From NCBI RefSeq assembly GCF_001591625.1, contig NZ_BCVG01000002.1:1-64000 (forward strand): a stretch of DNA of 64,000 bases. Direction: 5' to 3'. The stretch's first letter is position 1. The number at the start of each line of letters is the position of its first letter. Position numbers and translations under genes: made by a program. Below the pieces are notes generated by a model, which worked only from the letters and a program-made list of their open reading frames with translations, did not search any database and was not told the origin of the DNA. Origin of the DNA: Metabacillus fastidiosus NBRC 101226 (lineage in GTDB: Bacteria; Bacillota; Bacilli; Bacillales; Bacillaceae). Below, one piece after another: positions 49,991 through 59,339 of this stretch.

Positions 49991-51340
49991 ATGAAAAGTA
50001 GAGCATTAGTTATGACAAGTATCGTTCTTGCAATGTTAGTTGCATCAATCGATACGACGATTATGAACACAACGATGCCAATTATTACTCGTGAACTTGG
50101 GAGCTTCGATCTATACGCTTGGTCTTTCGCCTCGTATATGATTACAAGTACGATTCTTTCTCCTGTAGCCGGGAGATTATCAGACTTATTCGGTAGAAAA
50201 AAAGTATTCGGCTGCGGTATTATTTTATTTTTAATTGGGTCTCTTCTATGCGGGATATCCGGAAGTATGGTTCAGCTTATTATTTTCCGTGCTATCCAAG
50301 GAATTGGAGCAGGGTTTATGATCCCATTTCCCGCTATTATTGCCGGGGACTTATTTCCAATTGAAAAACGCGGGAAAATTCAAGCTTTATTTACAAGCAT
50401 GTGGGGACTTTCTGCTATACTCGCCCCACTTCTTGGTGCATTTTTCGTTGAATATATGACATGGAGATGGATTTTCTATGTTAATCTGCCCGTCTGCTTC
50501 ATTGCATTTTTAGCACTTCTTCCTTATAAAGAAAAATATGAGCCGAAAAAAGCAGCTGTTGATTATGTTGGAGCAATTCTGTTTGCTCTTGGTGTTACCT
50601 CTCTTCTTTTAACTACAGTTGTGGAGAAAAATCAAATACTATATGGAACTATCGGTATAGCTTTTATCATCGCTTTTTATTTCTATGAGAAGAAACAGAT
50701 TTCACCAATTGTCCCGCTCTCTATTTTTAAAAATAAAACGATATCATGGATTAATATAAACACATTCATCGGAACGGTAGCTTTATTCGGAACATCAAGT
50801 TATATCCCATTATTCTTACAAAATGTTGCTGAACTTTCGCTTTTCATGAGCGGTGTTGCCCTTCTCGGTGTTGCAATCGGCTGGATGGTCGTCTCTGTAC
50901 CTGCTGGTAAATGGATTATTAAATATGGTTATCGCAATCTTCTAATTATCGGGAATACATTGCTTTTATGTTCTGGTATTTCACTATTCTTTTTAAATGA
51001 AAATCACGGCTTTTTCTATGTCTTTTTCTCCTTAATTATCCAAGGTTTAGCTTACGGTCTTATCTCAACTGTCGGTCTAATCGGCTCACAGCAACTGGTC
51101 GGAGCACATGAAAAAGGAATTTCAACATCATTTTTTATGTTTTGCAGAAACATCGGAACGGCAATCGGTGTAACGATAATGGGTGCATTGCTTACAAGCA
51201 GTACCGATTTCATGCACGGTATTCACTATGTGTTCCTATTCGGATTTATCGGCAGTATCTTCGCCTTACTTACTTCATTTTTTATCAAAAATGAAACCGC
51301 GGACGATAATAAATTAGTTAAAAGCAGTAAAATAAGTTAG
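49991..51340 (+). CDS. MFS drug exporter, DHA2 (EmrB/QacA) type
   Basis: The 449-residue integral membrane protein shows the family motif C/D1 start LVASIDTTIMNTTMPIITREL, the motif-A loop GRLSDLFGRKKVF, and GIGAGFMIPFPAIIAGDLFP, with about 14 spans. It should export a toxic or signalling compound using the proton gradient; substrate unknown. ATG 49991 follows GAAGGTGG. It is followed by its own terminator, so it is not in an operon with the two-component genes. Confidence 0.88.
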   Translation: MKSRALVMTSIVLAMLVASIDTTIMNTTMPIITRELGSFDLYAWSFASYMITSTILSPVAGRLSDLFGRKKVFGCGIILFLIGSLLCGISGSMVQLIIFRAIQGIGAGFMIPFPAIIAGDLFPIEKRGKIQALFTSMWGLSAILAPLLGAFFVEYMTWRWIFYVNLPVCFIAFLALLPYKEKYEPKKAAVDYVGAILFALGVTSLLLTTVVEKNQILYGTIGIAFIIAFYFYEKKQISPIVPLSIFKNKTISWININTFIGTVALFGTSSYIPLFLQNVAELSLFMSGVALLGVAIGWMVVSVPAGKWIIKYGYRNLLIIGNTLLLCSGISLFFLNENHGFFYVFFSLIIQGLAYGLISTVGLIGSQQLVGAHEKGISTSFFMFCRNIGTAIGVTIMGALLTSSTDFMHGIHYVFLFGFIGSIFALLTSFFIKNETADDNKLVKSSKIS

Positions 51341-51343
51341 TAC

Positions 51344-51376
51344 AAGCCCTTCTTTCATGGAGGGCTTTTCTTTTTA
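51344..51376 (+). terminator. Intrinsic terminator of the MFS gene
   Basis: AAGCCCTTC and GGAGGGCTT pair around a short loop, followed by TTCTTTTT. Confidence 0.85.
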
Positions 51377-51443
51377 CCATGCCAAATCTCATAAATATTT
51401 CACAATTTTCATGTAAAATAAGAGTAATATAGGTGGTGTTTAT

Positions 51444-52118
51444 ATGAATGATTTAACAGTGATGATTATTGATGATGAAGATACGATGCGGTCCTTATTA
51501 AAAACTTTTTTAGTAAAAGCCGGCTATAAAGTGCTGGAAGCAGCAAATGGAATAGATGCGCTTATGATCATAAATAAGACTGCTCCAGATCTTCTAATCG
51601 TTGATGTCATGATGCCCTTTATGGACGGTTTTACATTTACAGAGGAATTAAGGAAGAAATATTCGATTCCCCTTATTTTTCTATCAGCAAAAGGAGAAGA
51701 ATGGGATAAAATTCACGGACTCAAGCTTGGGGGTGATGATTACATCATTAAACCGTTTCATCCTGGCGAACTACTTGCAAGAATGGAATCTGTTCTGCGG
51801 AGAACGAATAAATCTTTCCAGCCTGCCGCTCAATTAATAGCTGGTGAACTTTCTCTTGATCTCCAATCTTATAAAGTAAAAATGAATAATAATGAGCTGT
51901 CCCTGACATTGAAAGAATTTGAACTGCTCTCACTACTGGCAAAAAATAAAGGAAAGGTTTTTTCAAGAGAACAGCTTCTGCTTTCCGTTTGGGGAGCAGA
52001 CTACAGTGGAAGTGAAAGAACCGTTGATACACATATTAAAACATTAAGATTAAAATTGAAGGAAAATGCAGTTCTTATCAAAACCGTTTGGGGAATTGGC
52101 TATAAGCTTGAGGTGTAA
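51444..52118 (+). CDS. OmpR/PhoB-family response regulator
   Basis: The 224-residue protein has a receiver domain with acidic residues D10-D11-E12, phosphoacceptor Asp54 (LIVDVMMPFMDG) and the conserved Lys in LSAKG, then a winged-helix DNA-binding domain (LTLKEFELLSLLAKNKGKVFSREQLL; SERTVDTHIKTLRLKL). It starts after AGGTGG and is followed by its kinase 2 nt later. Target genes are unknown; the SCO1 gene downstream is a candidate. Confidence 0.93.
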   Translation: MNDLTVMIIDDEDTMRSLLKTFLVKAGYKVLEAANGIDALMIINKTAPDLLIVDVMMPFMDGFTFTEELRKKYSIPLIFLSAKGEEWDKIHGLKLGGDDYIIKPFHPGELLARMESVLRRTNKSFQPAAQLIAGELSLDLQSYKVKMNNNELSLTLKEFELLSLLAKNKGKVFSREQLLLSVWGADYSGSERTVDTHIKTLRLKLKENAVLIKTVWGIGYKLEV

Positions 52119-52120
52119 TA

Positions 52121-53524
52121 ATGATTAAGAAAAAAGATATAACATTAAGCCAAAAAGTATTGCTTCTTATTGTAATAAGTATTGTTTTCACTATCATTTT
52201 TTCTTTTTTCTTTCTTCATTTTCTATATAAAGAATTATATTTTAACAGTATTAAAGAATCGATTATTTATCAAGGGGAACAGACGGCATCCCACTATCAT
52301 TACGGTTCCTTAAGTGAAGAAATTATAAAAAAGATACATTGGTATAATGTCGTCTCAGAATATGAAATTATCGTTGTCGATAAATTAGATGAACTCTCTA
52401 CTTATTTTCCTTATAAAATTGATTATGAGGCACTGGTGAATGACCATGACCGCAAGCAGTTAGAAGACGGCTATTATGTAATGAAAGACGGCTATGTAAA
52501 AGAATTTAAACGCAAAATTATCGGAGCTATTTTCCCAATTAAAAGTGAGACAGGACTGATCGGATTTATTTATATTTTTGTCCCTCTCGCCGCGATTCAA
52601 GAAGTTTTTCAAGGCAGTCTGCCCATTTTAATTTTAGTTGGGACCATTTATTTTATTATTCTTTTTCTCTTCGTCAATCGGATTCGCCACTCTATGTTTA
52701 AGCCTCTTAAAGACATTCAGCAATTTTCAAAGGATGTTTCACAAGGTAATTATTCAAACAGACTGGATATCCAAAATAAAGATGAAGTCGGAGAGCTGGC
52801 ACAAGCCTTCAATTCAATGAGTGAATCTCTTCAAAAACAGGAAATCCGTAAAAGTGAGTTTTTATCGAATGTCGTTCATGAACTTAGAACACCGCTTACT
52901 TATATTAGCGGCTATACTGCTGCATTACAGCAAGAACTCTATACCTCACCTGAGGAAGCAAAAAACTATTTAATGACGATTGAAAAAGAGACAGAGCGAT
53001 TAAAAAAACTGATTCATGATTTAATTGAATTAAATCATCTTGAAGAAAACATGTATAGTTTACAAACAGAACCAATTGCTATTGCACAATTGCTTTTCGA
53101 TACACTCGATCTTTTTAAAATCCATCTTACTGAGAAAAACTTAACAACAGATCTAATAATTCAGGAAGATCTTATCATTAATGGTGATGCTCAAAGAATA
53201 CAGCAAGTATTGTACAATATTATCGATAATGCAATTAAATACTCATTAGAATACTCAACCATTCATATTCATTTAACAGAAGAAAAAACAAGTACAGTTG
53301 TGAAAGTGACAAATAAAGGAGTCAGCATTGCAAAAGAAGATATAGGACAGATTGGAGAACGTTTTTTTAGAACGGATAAGGCACGTTCAAGAATTACTGG
53401 GGGAACTGGTTTAGGTTTATCCATTGTAAAAGAAATAATTAGGCTTCATGGTGGACAATTCTCTATTTCGAGTAACTCTCATAAGGGAACGACAACCATT
53501 GTAATTGAGTTACCACTTTTGTAA
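52121..53524 (+). CDS. Membrane sensor histidine kinase
   Basis: The 467-residue kinase has two membrane spans (about 13-36 and 166-187) enclosing a ~130-residue extracellular sensor, a HAMP domain (188-242), phosphoacceptor His253 (SNVVHELRTPLTY), N-box NIIDNAIKYS and G-boxes (GERFFRTD, GGTGLGLSIV). It pairs with the response regulator directly upstream (2-nt gap). The signal is unknown; no obvious metal-binding cluster was seen in the sensor, although it contains SHYHYG. Confidence 0.93.
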   Translation: MIKKKDITLSQKVLLLIVISIVFTIIFSFFFLHFLYKELYFNSIKESIIYQGEQTASHYHYGSLSEEIIKKIHWYNVVSEYEIIVVDKLDELSTYFPYKIDYEALVNDHDRKQLEDGYYVMKDGYVKEFKRKIIGAIFPIKSETGLIGFIYIFVPLAAIQEVFQGSLPILILVGTIYFIILFLFVNRIRHSMFKPLKDIQQFSKDVSQGNYSNRLDIQNKDEVGELAQAFNSMSESLQKQEIRKSEFLSNVVHELRTPLTYISGYTAALQQELYTSPEEAKNYLMTIEKETERLKKLIHDLIELNHLEENMYSLQTEPIAIAQLLFDTLDLFKIHLTEKNLTTDLIIQEDLIINGDAQRIQQVLYNIIDNAIKYSLEYSTIHIHLTEEKTSTVVKVTNKGVSIAKEDIGQIGERFFRTDKARSRITGGTGLGLSIVKEIIRLHGGQFSISSNSHKGTTTIVIELPLL

Positions 53525-53620
53525 AGGTTTGCACATATTTTCTTCACAATTCCATGTTATCCTTATTTTAAATACTTTTGTACTTATAATTATATAAAAG
53601 ATGAAATGAGGTATTAAACT

Positions 53621-54172
53621 TTGAAAAGATTATTATTATTAACAGCTGCCGTTTTTCTGATCTTAGCTGGCTGTAATCAATCGTATGCAATGGAAGAGTT
53701 CACATTTAAAAATCAGAACGGACAAGAATTTGGAACAGAAAATTTAAAAGGAAAAGTATGGATTGCAGACTTTATTTTTACAAATTGTACTACTGTCTGC
53801 CCTCCAATGAGTGTGAATATGGCGGCATTGCAGAAAGAATTTAAAGCAGAGGAGCTTGATGTACAGATCGTTTCTTTCAGTGTCGATCCGACTGTTGATA
53901 CACCGGAAAAATTAAAAGAGTACATGGGACAGTTTACTGATGATGATTCAAACTGGAATATGCTTACCGGTTTTTCACAGGAATTTATTGAAAAGTTCGC
54001 AAGAGAACAATTTCAGGCAATCGTTCAAAAACCAAAAAGCTCAGATCAGGTAATCCATGTGTCTAAAACTTATTTAATTGATGAGAATGGCAAAATCAAA
54101 AAGGAATATAATCTTATTCAAGGTGAAAAACAAGAGGAAGAACTTATAAAAGATATTAAAAAGATGTTATAA
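53621..54172 (+). CDS. SCO1/SenC-family lipoprotein (cytochrome oxidase assembly)
   Basis: The 183-residue protein has a lipoprotein signal (LILAGC, Cys18) and a thioredoxin fold with the copper ligands Cys56 and Cys60 (NCTTVCPP) and His146 (VIHVSK). SCO proteins deliver copper to, or reduce, the CuA site of cytochrome c oxidase on the outer face of the membrane (B. subtilis YpmQ). Start is a TTG with GAGG nine nt upstream. It follows the two-component genes by ~95 bp and has its own -10-like TATAAT area. Confidence 0.92.
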   Translation: MKRLLLLTAAVFLILAGCNQSYAMEEFTFKNQNGQEFGTENLKGKVWIADFIFTNCTTVCPPMSVNMAALQKEFKAEELDVQIVSFSVDPTVDTPEKLKEYMGQFTDDDSNWNMLTGFSQEFIEKFAREQFQAIVQKPKSSDQVIHVSKTYLIDENGKIKKEYNLIQGEKQEEELIKDIKKML

Positions 54173-54186
54173 TGTAATGTGAAAAT

Positions 54187-54230
54187 GAGGATTTCTGAAA
54201 GGCGGACCCTTCCAGAAATCCTCGTTTTTT
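54187..54230 (+). terminator. Intrinsic terminator of the SCO1 gene
   Basis: GAGGATTTCTG and CAGAAATCCTC form a perfect 11-bp stem followed by GTTTTTT. Confidence 0.92.
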
Positions 54231-54235
54231 ATGAA

Positions 54236-54997
54236 TTATTCCTCGTCCATCAATATCGCTACATCTCCGACATCTGCCGTTAACTTTACAAGCGGACCTC
54301 CATTACCTATTAAACCATTTCGTTCATTAGGCAGTTTTATTGTTTCCTTGCCTACTTCATTTCTTAAATCTGTTTGCAGAGCCTTAGGTGCTTCTTTCGT
54401 CTTCACTGCAATATTTCCAACGTCAACTCTTAAATTAATATCATGTTCAAGTTTTTTCATATTTAATTTAATATTTCCGACATCTACTTGGCCATCTATT
54501 TTACCTTCTAATTCTTTTCCGTTAATATTCCCAACATCTGTTGTCAAACTGAACTGTTTTGCTTGTATATGTTCAAGTTTAATATTAGCAACTTCCGCAC
54601 TGACGGTAAGTGTTTCATATTGCTTTTTTGGTAATTTCACATAGAGTTTGGAAGGTCCTGAGAAATTGAAAAATCGAATTTCTCTTCTTTTATGTGTTTG
54701 TACTTTTAATTCATTCTTTCCTTCTTCTACAAATAATTTATAATCATCTCTTTCCGTTTTTGTTACTTTCACCTTCATATAAATCTCAATTTCATCACTA
54801 TCATGAGGCACTATTTCAATATTACTTACACTTGATGAAACAGCAAGATTCTCTATATTTTCTGCGGAGATGACTCGCTTCTCATTTAAATCTACTAAAT
54901 TGAAAGGAGAATTGCCGAAGAAAAATAAAACGATATTTCCAATAATAGAAACGAGAATAAGAATGAATGCAACATTCAATATTTTCTTCGTACTCAT
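54236..54997 (-). CDS. DUF4097-family membrane-anchored protein
   Basis: The 253-residue protein has an N-terminal membrane anchor (residues 7-30) and a repetitive extracellular beta domain with recurring DVGNI/VSNIE/EVANIK units, typical of DUF4097 beta-helix proteins. Function is not established; these genes commonly follow DUF1700 and PadR genes. It overlaps the DUF1700 gene by 4 nt and is the last gene of the operon. Confidence 0.85.
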   Translation of the reverse strand: MSTKKILNVAFILILVSIIGNIVLFFFGNSPFNLVDLNEKRVISAENIENLAVSSSVSNIEIVPHDSDEIEIYMKVKVTKTERDDYKLFVEEGKNELKVQTHKRREIRFFNFSGPSKLYVKLPKKQYETLTVSAEVANIKLEHIQAKQFSLTTDVGNINGKELEGKIDGQVDVGNIKLNMKKLEHDINLRVDVGNIAVKTKEAPKALQTDLRNEVGKETIKLPNERNGLIGNGGPLVKLTADVGDVAILMDEE

Positions 54998-55551
54998 GCT
55001 GATCTCCCCCTTACGATCCTTACATTGAATTTCACATAATTAACGAATAATCGATACACTAATTTCATTAATGATGAACCCCCTACAAAGCTTAGGAGAC
55101 CAAACCCGATAGAACCAAGCATCAAAAAGATTTTATTTGCATATATGAGTGTAAATCCGTCTTGGAATAATAGTAATAATGGATAAATAAACAAAACAAC
55201 TGCACACACATACAACACAATCGGAATAACAAAACATACGATAGCCGGACCTAAAATAAATGTTAAATTAAATAAACTTAATACTACCGTAGAAAATACA
55301 GCTCTTGGCATACTATTTCCAGAAGATGCTTCTAATGTTTTTACCATTTTAGCTTGAGTAATTATTTCTTTTGCCACTTTCTCAGGCTGACCGAGTCCTT
55401 CGATAATATCGGCATCCGATCTCCCTTTTGCCCTTGCTGATTCAAAATGTTCTTCGTAATCAGCTAGAATTTCCTGCTGTTCTCCTTTTGAAAGAGAACG
55501 CAGCTCTTTCTCTAACTCTAACAAATACTGTTGTTTATCCACCGATCTCAC
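54994..55551 (-). CDS. DUF1700/HAAS-domain membrane protein
   Basis: The 185-residue protein has an N-terminal helical HAAS domain ([27 protein letters not shown]...[13 protein letters not shown], residues 10-62) and three to four membrane spans in the second half. HAAS proteins are thought to act with PadR regulators at the membrane; the mechanism is unclear. It overlaps padR by 17 nt and the DUF4097 gene by 4 nt. Confidence 0.88.
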   Translation of the reverse strand: MRSVDKQQYLLELEKELRSLSKGEQQEILADYEEHFESARAKGRSDADIIEGLGQPEKVAKEIITQAKMVKTLEASSGNSMPRAVFSTVVLSLFNLTFILGPAIVCFVIPIVLYVCAVVLFIYPLLLLFQDGFTLIYANKIFLMLGSIGFGLLSFVGGSSLMKLVYRLFVNYVKFNVRIVRGRSA

Positions 55552-55858
55552 CCTCCTTGATCATCTCATTAACACCCTTTGTGAACTGTTTCCATTCGGA
55601 AACTAAGCTGTTCTTTAGCTCTTCTCCCTTATCTGTTAATTTATAATATTTTCGCGGAGGTCCTTCAGTTGACTCCATCAAATATGTTGAAAACAATCCT
55701 TCCTTCGTAAGCCTTCTTAACAATGGATAAATGGTTCCTTCTGAAATTTCGAATCTTTTTGAAATTTCCTCCACCAGTTCATAGCCGTAGCGGTCTTTTT
55801 TTACCGTTAATGCGAGTACACATAGTTCTAACACACCTTTTTTAAATTGAATATTCAT
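55535..55858 (-). CDS. PadR-family transcriptional regulator
   Basis: The 107-residue protein has a winged helix with the PadR pattern [16 protein letters not shown] and [16 protein letters not shown], then a short C-terminal dimerisation helix. It probably represses its own operon. First gene of padR-DUF1700-DUF4097. Upstream, AGTACTGTGTAAAATAAGGTACT-type symmetry at about 55884-55906 (arms AGTAC/GTACT) is a plausible operator. Confidence 0.92.
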   Translation of the reverse strand: MNIQFKKGVLELCVLALTVKKDRYGYELVEEISKRFEISEGTIYPLLRRLTKEGLFSTYLMESTEGPPRKYYKLTDKGEELKNSLVSEWKQFTKGVNEMIKEGEIGG

Positions 55859-56183
55859 GTAAGTACACCACCAGTTTGTTTAGTACTGTGTAAAATAAGG
55901 TACTGATTAATATAATATTAACATTTTATAAATATTTTTACAACATTTTCCCTTTATTTTAGCAATATTTAGGATGAATCTATGTGATCTTAGTCTGATT
56001 TCACATGATCTTAAACTGAATTTATTATTAAAAATAAAAAGGAGGTACTACTTAAATTGCAGTACCTCCTTTTAAAGTTCGTGTAAATATTCAGTTAAGT
56101 TTTACTTCTAAAATTAAAACAAATAATACAATTGTTTAATTCTTGTTCCACTAAAGTAAAGGTCCTTCAGCAATTAAATCAGT
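55859..56183. other. Intergenic region: padR promoter/operator and a terminator
   Basis: The right-hand promoter area of padR holds an AGTAC...GTACT inverted arrangement at about 55884-55906. The hairpin at 56039-56071 (AAGGAGGTACT and AGTACCTCCTT) is followed on the minus strand by TTTTATTTTT and likely terminates the beta-lactamase-like gene. Otherwise AT-rich with no open frame. Confidence 0.55.
56039..56071 (-). terminator. Terminator downstream of the beta-lactamase-like gene
   Basis: A perfect 11-bp stem (AAGGAGGTACT / AGTACCTCCTT) with a T-rich tract on the minus strand, about 110 bp after the stop codon. Confidence 0.75.
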
Positions 56184-58133
56184 CTATCTATAAAACTGCC
56201 AAACAATCAACAGGAAGACGAGAATGAAGAACATGATTATTGACAATCCATAATAGAATTTTTGTAATTTAGTTAACTCTGTTTTTCGGCCTTTTACTAG
56301 CATAAAGACAATGGATATGACACCTGAAGCAGTTAATCCATAATTTATTATAATATGTGCTGCGATTTCCGAATAAGCCCTTAAATTATCAATAAGCATT
56401 CTAGCTATTAATATGAAATTATTTATAACGATTGCCGTCCCAGTTAAAATTAAGATACTATTCCACCTTTGCAGCAGTGATGCAGGATGTTTCTTTCTTC
56501 TCTGGCGAATTCCGTGGAAAAGCAAAATCAAAGGCGAAACGATTAAATAACTAACAGAAAGAACAGCCAAAATTAAATACATAATCAGAAACGGTAGTGA
56601 TTTCCCTGTAGATACCGGCAAATAATCTGAAATGGGGGCGGAAATTTGTGTTACTTTCCCATTTTCCACATGAAAGTATATGGCCTCCATAGCATCAAAT
56701 AGCGTATGACCTTTTATTTTTTTATACACATAAGGACTTGTTTGAATATAATTAGCACTTAACCCTGACATGCCCAGTTGGATTTCACGATCATTAACAG
56801 CCGTAATTTTCAACGGAATCAATTCATAATAGATGTTTAAAAAACCATGATACGCTCTGCGGGCAGATGTATAGGTTCCCTCAAGTTCTGAGGCATCTGG
56901 CATGTTTTCATTTGAAGCTGCAACAGAGACAGGCTCTTCCCCGACCAATTCCTTTGTTAAGCCGTAGCAAATATCCATTTCTCCTGATTGATTTGTCAGT
57001 ATAATCACAGCAAAGTTTTCTTCTGGAACAATATGAAGGTTGCTGGAGAAAGCTTCTGTATTCCCCCCGTGTGTAAGCCCCCTCTTTCGACCATCATATT
57101 CCCAAAATCCGTGGGCATTGCCGAGAATGTTTTCATTAGCACTGTAGCTTTGTGTTAAAAATTCATCCAGGGTCTCCTTTTTTTGAAAAAGCGGTGAGGA
57201 ATCCTCTTCCTTCAGCATTAACGCTGATGCAAATTTAGCTAAATCTTCCGCAGTTCCATTTATTGCACCACTCGGGTACATTGATACATAGAAATCATTG
57301 GATTCAATAAATTGTGATGGCCCATTCAGTTTATACCCTGTAGCCTTGTTCTCCAGGAGTTTTTTGTTGTCACTAAGTTTTGGATGTATTGAGGCATTTT
57401 TGCTGTCTATTTTCGAAAAAATATGTTCCGAAGTATATTGATAAAACTCCTGTCCAGTGAGAAGCTCAACTATATATGCAGCAAGAGAGGTACTGAAGTT
57501 AGAATACGCTACAACTTCACCAGGTTTATACACTTGTACCGGCTCGGCTAATTTTAATCCTTCCTCCAAGGACTTGACCTTATCCGGTGATGAATAGCCT
57601 AAATCAAAGATATAATCTTCAAATCCAGCAGTATGATGCATCAAGTCTAACATTGTAATAGGTGAATCATATTTTAACTTTGTCAAAAATCCCTCTGGTA
57701 AATATGTACGAATATCTTCATTTAAGTCGATTTTCCCCTGTTCCACCAGCTGCATAACAGATGTCCAGACAAACAGTTTAGTAATTGATCCCCATTCAAA
57801 CACGGTTTTCCTAGGATCAACAGGTATATCTTTTTCAATATTGGTATCTCCGTAACCTTTAGATAAAACGATTTGATTATCTTTTAAAACAACAATTGCG
57901 GCACCTGACGTTGTTTTTCCAATATAGTCTTTCACATAATTATCAACAAAACCTTCCAGTTCCGAGATCGGAATACCTGAAGGGGTTGTTTTTCCCAATT
58001 CAGAGGCTAGTATCGCCTTAGATGACGTTTCCTCCACAGCTAATGAAGTTACGGGCCAGGAAAAAAAAGTAGAAACCAATACGATCATACTCAAAACAAT
58101 AGGAACAAGTTTTTTTCTTACAGGTTTACCCAT
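56184..58133 (-). CDS. Serine beta-lactamase-family membrane protein
   Basis: The 649-residue protein has a signal peptide (1-32), a class C beta-lactamase/DD-peptidase-like domain with S116-x-x-K (GSITK), Y210-S-N and H355-G-G motifs, a linker domain, and a C-terminal region with about four membrane spans (residues ~515-645). Relatives include PBP4*/FmtA-like esterases and peptidases acting on the cell envelope; beta-lactam hydrolysis is not implied. It is a single gene and unrelated in strand context to sdpRI beyond being downstream. Confidence 0.85.
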   Translation of the reverse strand: MGKPVRKKLVPIVLSMIVLVSTFFSWPVTSLAVEETSSKAILASELGKTTPSGIPISELEGFVDNYVKDYIGKTTSGAAIVVLKDNQIVLSKGYGDTNIEKDIPVDPRKTVFEWGSITKLFVWTSVMQLVEQGKIDLNEDIRTYLPEGFLTKLKYDSPITMLDLMHHTAGFEDYIFDLGYSSPDKVKSLEEGLKLAEPVQVYKPGEVVAYSNFSTSLAAYIVELLTGQEFYQYTSEHIFSKIDSKNASIHPKLSDNKKLLENKATGYKLNGPSQFIESNDFYVSMYPSGAINGTAEDLAKFASALMLKEEDSSPLFQKKETLDEFLTQSYSANENILGNAHGFWEYDGRKRGLTHGGNTEAFSSNLHIVPEENFAVIILTNQSGEMDICYGLTKELVGEEPVSVAASNENMPDASELEGTYTSARRAYHGFLNIYYELIPLKITAVNDREIQLGMSGLSANYIQTSPYVYKKIKGHTLFDAMEAIYFHVENGKVTQISAPISDYLPVSTGKSLPFLIMYLILAVLSVSYLIVSPLILLFHGIRQRRKKHPASLLQRWNSILILTGTAIVINNFILIARMLIDNLRAYSEIAAHIIINYGLTASGVISIVFMLVKGRKTELTKLQKFYYGLSIIMFFILVFLLIVWQFYR

Positions 58134-58366
58134 GTTAATAATCCCCCCTGAATCTATTATTTAAATCTCCCTCACCAATGAACCAGCGATAGAATAAGCC
58201 TTTCTAATTAAAGTGTATTTATTCACAAATTGGGACCTTCTTAATTTAGAAAATTAATTAACAAGTAACAAAATAATCATAAATGATTTTTCTTCTTAAT
58301 TCTTTATTCATCCATTTTAGATGCATCCGTATTTTTCATACCAATCGTTTACAAGTCTGTTTTTAC

Positions 58367-59005
58367 TTACATACCTTTTTTGTAAAGTGAATAGGAATAC
58401 ATAAGCGGTACTCCAGCAATAACTGCTATCACTATAAGAAGTATAGGTATCCAACTCATATTCAAAAAACTTCCAATAATAATACATATTCCGCCAACTA
58501 CCCACAAATAACCTGCCATATGATGCGTCTTGTTCCAATTTTCCTTACTATTAAGTGTCCAAGATAATTTAATACCGACCGTATAATTTTGTTTGCATTT
58601 AGGTAAATAATTTCCACATACAATGAGAATAACACCTACCATTACAGGGGCTAAAATTTGAATTGGAATGTTATATCCAATAGCTTTGACCAATGTTACT
58701 GGAACTAAAATCACTGACATTATAGGTATGATCCATTTTCCTAACTGCTTTAATACAGAAGAAACGTTAGCTTTTTTAGGATCATTTTGTATCATAAAAT
58801 ATGTAAATATATGAATTCCAGCCATTAATACAGGTAATCCCCAAATCGCAGTTACTTTTGGAGCGAAGTTATCAGGATTTCCAGCAGAATCCCAATGAAT
58901 AGCTATTTGATTTGGTAGCTTATTATATAGCACTAACGCAAGTACAATAGGTAGCAGACAAATCAAAGTTGTAGTAACCAGCGTCATATCCACTTTTCTT
59001 TTCAT
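58367..59005 (-). CDS. sdpI: SdpI-family membrane immunity-like protein
   Basis: The 212-residue protein has a DUF1648 segment (LYNKLPNQIAIHWDSAGNPDNFAPK, residues ~27-50) and an SdpI domain (VGIKLSWTLNSKENWNKTHHMAGYLW) within six predicted membrane spans. In B. subtilis SdpI both protects from the SdpC toxin and tethers the SdpR repressor when toxin is present. It overlaps sdpR by 4 nt. No sdpABC toxin genes are in the window. Confidence 0.9.
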   Translation of the reverse strand: MKRKVDMTLVTTTLICLLPIVLALVLYNKLPNQIAIHWDSAGNPDNFAPKVTAIWGLPVLMAGIHIFTYFMIQNDPKKANVSSVLKQLGKWIIPIMSVILVPVTLVKAIGYNIPIQILAPVMVGVILIVCGNYLPKCKQNYTVGIKLSWTLNSKENWNKTHHMAGYLWVVGGICIIIGSFLNMSWIPILLIVIAVIAGVPLMYSYSLYKKGM

Positions 59006-59274
59006 TTTTCTTTTCCTCCAAACTGAGAGAACCAGAGCATTACTTCTTCAAATACTGAAATGTTAATTTCGTAATATATAAAGTTCTTATACTTGTTCTC
59101 AGTAATTAATCCTGCTTTTTTTAATTGTGACAAATGGTAAGAAATTGTAGCACCTGTCATATCAAATCGTTTTCCGATTTCCCCTGCTGACATTTCTCCA
59201 TCTTTCAGCATTACTAAAATTTCTCGTCGCACAGGATCGGAGAGTGCTTTAAATGTTTCCGGAAATCCCACCAT
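59002..59274 (-). CDS. sdpR: ArsR-family autorepressor SdpR
   Basis: The 90-residue winged-helix protein (FKALSDPVRREILVMLKDGEMSAGEIGKRFDMTGATISYHLSQLKKAG) closely resembles SdpR. It lacks the metal-binding cysteine pair of ArsR sensors, as expected. It begins at ATG 59274 with GAGGTG very close upstream. The long palindrome at 59283-59324 lies directly before the start and is the likely operator. Confidence 0.9.
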   Translation of the reverse strand: MVGFPETFKALSDPVRREILVMLKDGEMSAGEIGKRFDMTGATISYHLSQLKKAGLITENKYKNFIYYEINISVFEEVMLWFSQFGGKEK

Positions 59275-59282
59275 AACACCTC

Positions 59283-59324
59283 TTTATAGTTCTATTTAGA
59301 AATATTTCTAAATAGAACTATAAA
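59283..59324. promoter_or_regulatory. Perfect 42-bp palindrome, probable SdpR operator
   Basis: The sequence is exactly self-complementary: arm TTTATAGTTCTATTTAGAAA plus T, then its complement, with no loop. It begins 8 bp upstream of the sdpR start codon. Autorepression by SdpR is known in B. subtilis; its binding here is inferred. Confidence 0.75.
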
Positions 59325-59339
59325 CCATTTTATAGAAAA

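Noticed and set aside
58317-58538. Separate small protein overlapping the end of sdpI
   Set aside because: It is a shifted frame of sdpI with aromatic-rich, unnatural composition and no start signal.
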